The position numbers were made by a program, and so were the translations under genes. Shown here piece by piece: positions 22,631-24,183 of a stretch of DNA of 24,183 bases. The DNA is from Natronohydrobacter sp. (lineage in GTDB: Bacteria; Pseudomonadota; Alphaproteobacteria; Rhodobacterales; Rhodobacteraceae): contig SKSL01000034.1 in NCBI GenBank assembly GCA_007123015.1, positions 1 to 24,183 of the forward strand, given 5' to 3'. The notes beneath the pieces were generated by a model. It did no database searches, was not told the origin of the DNA, and saw only the letters and a list, made by a program, of their open reading frames with translations. Positions within the stretch are counted from its first letter, which is position 1. Each line of letters begins with the position of its first letter.

Positions 22631-23116
22631 TCAGGCCAACCAATCGCGGAACCCGTGGATCACTTGCGCATAAGTCTGGCGCTTGAACGGGACGATCGCG
22701 CCAAGCATCTCATCGGCGGAAATCCAGCGCCATTCGGAAAATTCCGGATGTGCCGTCGTGAGATTGATCTGATCATCCGCCCCCAGATAGCGCATCAGGA
22801 ACCAGCGTTGCTTCTGTCCCCGAAACTGCCCGCCCCAGATCTTGGGCACCATGTCCACCGGCAGATCATAGGTCAGCCAATCAGCGGTCTCTGCCAGCGG
22901 CGCGACCAGAGCGGGCGTGACCGAGATTTCTTCTTCCAACTCGCGCAGGGCCGCCAAGCCGGGGTTTTCGCCCGGATCTATCCCGCCCTGTGGCATCTGC
23001 CAGGCCGGTGTCGGGCTGTCGATACGCTGGGCCGCGAAGATCAACCCAGACGGGTTGATCATCATGATGCCGACACAAGGGCGGTAGGGCAGGGTGGCCG
23101 CGTGTTCCAGAGTCAT
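22631..23116 (-). CDS. rppH: RNA pyrophosphohydrolase
   Basis: This 161-residue Nudix hydrolase converts 5'-triphosphate RNA ends to monophosphates and so starts mRNA decay. The Nudix box runs from Gly44 to Val66 (GGIDPGENPGLAAL then RELEEEISV): it keeps the catalytic Glu59, Glu62 and Glu63, but the usual Gly is Ser65. Typical RppH features are YRPCVGIMMINPSGLIFAAQR, WQMPQGG, and the C-terminal FSEWRWISADEM. The ATG at 23116 overlaps the protease stop as TGATG, and a GTG at 23119 is an alternative. The coupling to an S41 protease is common in Rhodobacterales. Confidence 0.95.
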   Translation of the reverse strand: MTLEHAATLPYRPCVGIMMINPSGLIFAAQRIDSPTPAWQMPQGGIDPGENPGLAALRELEEEISVTPALVAPLAETADWLTYDLPVDMVPKIWGGQFRGQKQRWFLMRYLGADDQINLTTAHPEFSEWRWISADEMLGAIVPFKRQTYAQVIHGFRDWLA

Positions 23117-24183
23117 CACCGCCCGTTCAGGGCCAGAAGACCCCGCAGAATGTCGAGCGCATAGGCCAGCTGGTAATCTTCTTCGCGCAGCTTGGCCACG
23201 TCTTCGGCCGCGCGGCGCTCTTCTTCCATCTGACGCCGCTCGTCTTCGGACATGTCGCGATTCTCGATACGGCCGCGCAGGTCATTTTCAGAACGGCCTG
23301 GGCGCGGCTCGACCTCGTCTTCAGCAACTGGGGCGCGGCGGGGCTGCTCGACGACGATATCAGGCGACACCCCCAAGGCCTGGATCGACCGGCCCGAAGG
23401 CGTGTAATAGAGCGATGTGGTCAACCGGATGGCCCCATCTCCGCGCAGTGGCATGACTGTCTGCACCGAGCCTTTGCCAAAGCTGCGTGTGCCGACAACG
23501 ATAGCGCGCTGGTGGTCTTGCAACGCCCCCGCCACAATCTCTGATGCTGAAGCGGACCCGCCATTGATCAGGACCACCAGCGGACGGCCTTCGATCAAAT
23601 CACCCGGTTGTGCGTTGAACCGCTCGCCCGAGCCCTCGTCGCGCCCCCTCGTCGAGACAATCTCGCCCTGTTCCAGAAACGCATCGCTGACGCGTATCGC
23701 TTGTGTCAGCAGCCCGCCGGGATTGTTGCGCAAATCAAGCACGACACCGCCCATCTGCTCGATGCCGCCCAGATCTTCGATCGCGTCGTTCAGGGCTTCG
23801 CGCATCGACGGGAAAGTCTGTTCGTTGAACGTGGTCAGGCGCAGGACAATATTGTCCCCTTCGATCCGTGTGCGCACGGCCTGCAACCGGATCGTGTCGC
23901 GGATGATCGACAGGTCGAACGGTTCCGAATTGCCTTCGCGCACCACAGTGATGATGATCTCTGACCCGACAGGCCCGCGCATCATATCGACCGCTTGCGA
24001 GAGGGTCAGGCCAAGGACGGATTCGCCATCAACATGCGTGATCATATCGCCAGGCTCGACCCCGGCCTTGTCTGCCGGCGTGCCATCCATCGGGGTGACG
24101 ACCTTGATGAACCCGTCTTCTTGCGTCACTTCGATCCCAAGACCCCCGAACGAGCCCCGTGTCTGGGTGCGCATATCGTCAAA
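23116..24183 (-). CDS. ctpA: S41 family carboxyl-terminal processing protease (5' end cut by window edge)
   Basis: The visible 355 residues are the C-terminal part of a periplasmic tail-specific protease of the CtpA/Prc type. They begin in FDDMRTQTRGSFGGLGIEV, at the entrance to a PDZ domain (to about visible residue 90, ending VREG). The peptidase domain carries the nucleophile Ser in VLINGGSASASEIVAGAL and the catalytic Lys in RSFGKGSVQ. The structural LDLRNNPGGLL motif lies between the PDZ domain and the nucleophile. A charged, coiled-coil-like tail (MSEDERRQMEEERRAAED) precedes the end, as in alphaproteobacterial members. About 85-90 N-terminal residues including the signal peptide lie beyond 24183. 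The gene overlaps rppH by one base. Substrates often include cell wall hydrolases or their regulators. Confidence 0.95.
   Translation of the reverse strand, partial: FDDMRTQTRGSFGGLGIEVTQEDGFIKVVTPMDGTPADKAGVEPGDMITHVDGESVLGLTLSQAVDMMRGPVGSEIIITVVREGNSEPFDLSIIRDTIRLQAVRTRIEGDNIVLRLTTFNEQTFPSMREALNDAIEDLGGIEQMGGVVLDLRNNPGGLLTQAIRVSDAFLEQGEIVSTRGRDEGSGERFNAQPGDLIEGRPLVVLINGGSASASEIVAGALQDHQRAIVVGTRSFGKGSVQTVMPLRGDGAIRLTTSLYYTPSGRSIQALGVSPDIVVEQPRRAPVAEDEVEPRPGRSENDLRGRIENRDMSEDERRQMEEERRAAEDVAKLREEDYQLAYALDILRGLLALNGR

Noticed and set aside
1..24183. Defence, phage, toxin-antitoxin, CRISPR or biosynthetic system
   Set aside because: Every well-supported gene belongs to a known housekeeping or common accessory family; no clustered repeats with spacers, integrase, transposase or toxin-antitoxin pair was seen.

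Overview
The window is GC-rich chromosomal DNA from an alphaproteobacterium, most likely a member of the Rhodobacterales/Rhodobacteraceae. The pointers are the order murB-ddl-ftsQ-ftsA-ftsZ with overlapping reading frames, a long FtsZ linker ending in an IPAFLRRQ-type tail, a short ProRS of the alphaproteobacterial type, an XRE regulator next to a HisN-like phosphatase, and many GGTGCGTGC/GCACGCACC palindromes between genes. The genus cannot be fixed from the sequence alone. No tRNA, rRNA, CRISPR array, insertion sequence or prophage gene was seen; almost everything is core or near-core metabolism and cell division.

Layout. Positions 1-2337 hold a small accessory module: an ornithine cyclodeaminase-like enzyme (cut by the left edge) behind an AEC-family carrier, both on the minus strand, with a divergent TetR regulator. 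Positions 2377-6300 hold minus-strand genes for a RidA-like deaminase, ProRS, a Bax inhibitor-1-like membrane protein and a quinone oxidoreductase. A 324-base divergent gap rich in TGCATTG/CAATGCA words separates the oxidoreductase from an XRE regulator and a HisN-like phosphatase on the plus strand (6625-7899). Facing them are an MFS transporter and an alpha/beta hydrolase with overlapping frames (minus, 7953-10017). ThrRS reads away from the MFS gene (plus, 10150-12099) and converges on a membrane-anchored DsbA-like protein (minus, 12240-13094).

The plus-strand block 13356-21036 makes and divides the cell wall: an AmiC-type amidase, MurB, Ddl, FtsQ, FtsA and FtsZ. It is the distal part of a dcw cluster. 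The usual flanking genes (murG/murC before murB, lpxC after ftsZ) are not adjacent here. A bidirectional hairpin terminator separates ftsZ from a second minus-strand block: a GlsB/YeaQ-like small membrane protein, RlmN, RppH and a CtpA-type S41 protease cut by the right edge.

Regulatory structure worth noting: three copies of one asymmetric palindromic repeat, one of which supplies a stop codon and one of which is doubled into a perfect 25-base inverted repeat; a promoter with two dyads before the Bax inhibitor-1 gene; hairpins at the tetR ribosome-binding site and between ftsA and ftsZ; and an FtsQ with an unusually long cytoplasmic N-terminus. I found no convincing novel multi-gene system; the findings are local features of otherwise ordinary genes.
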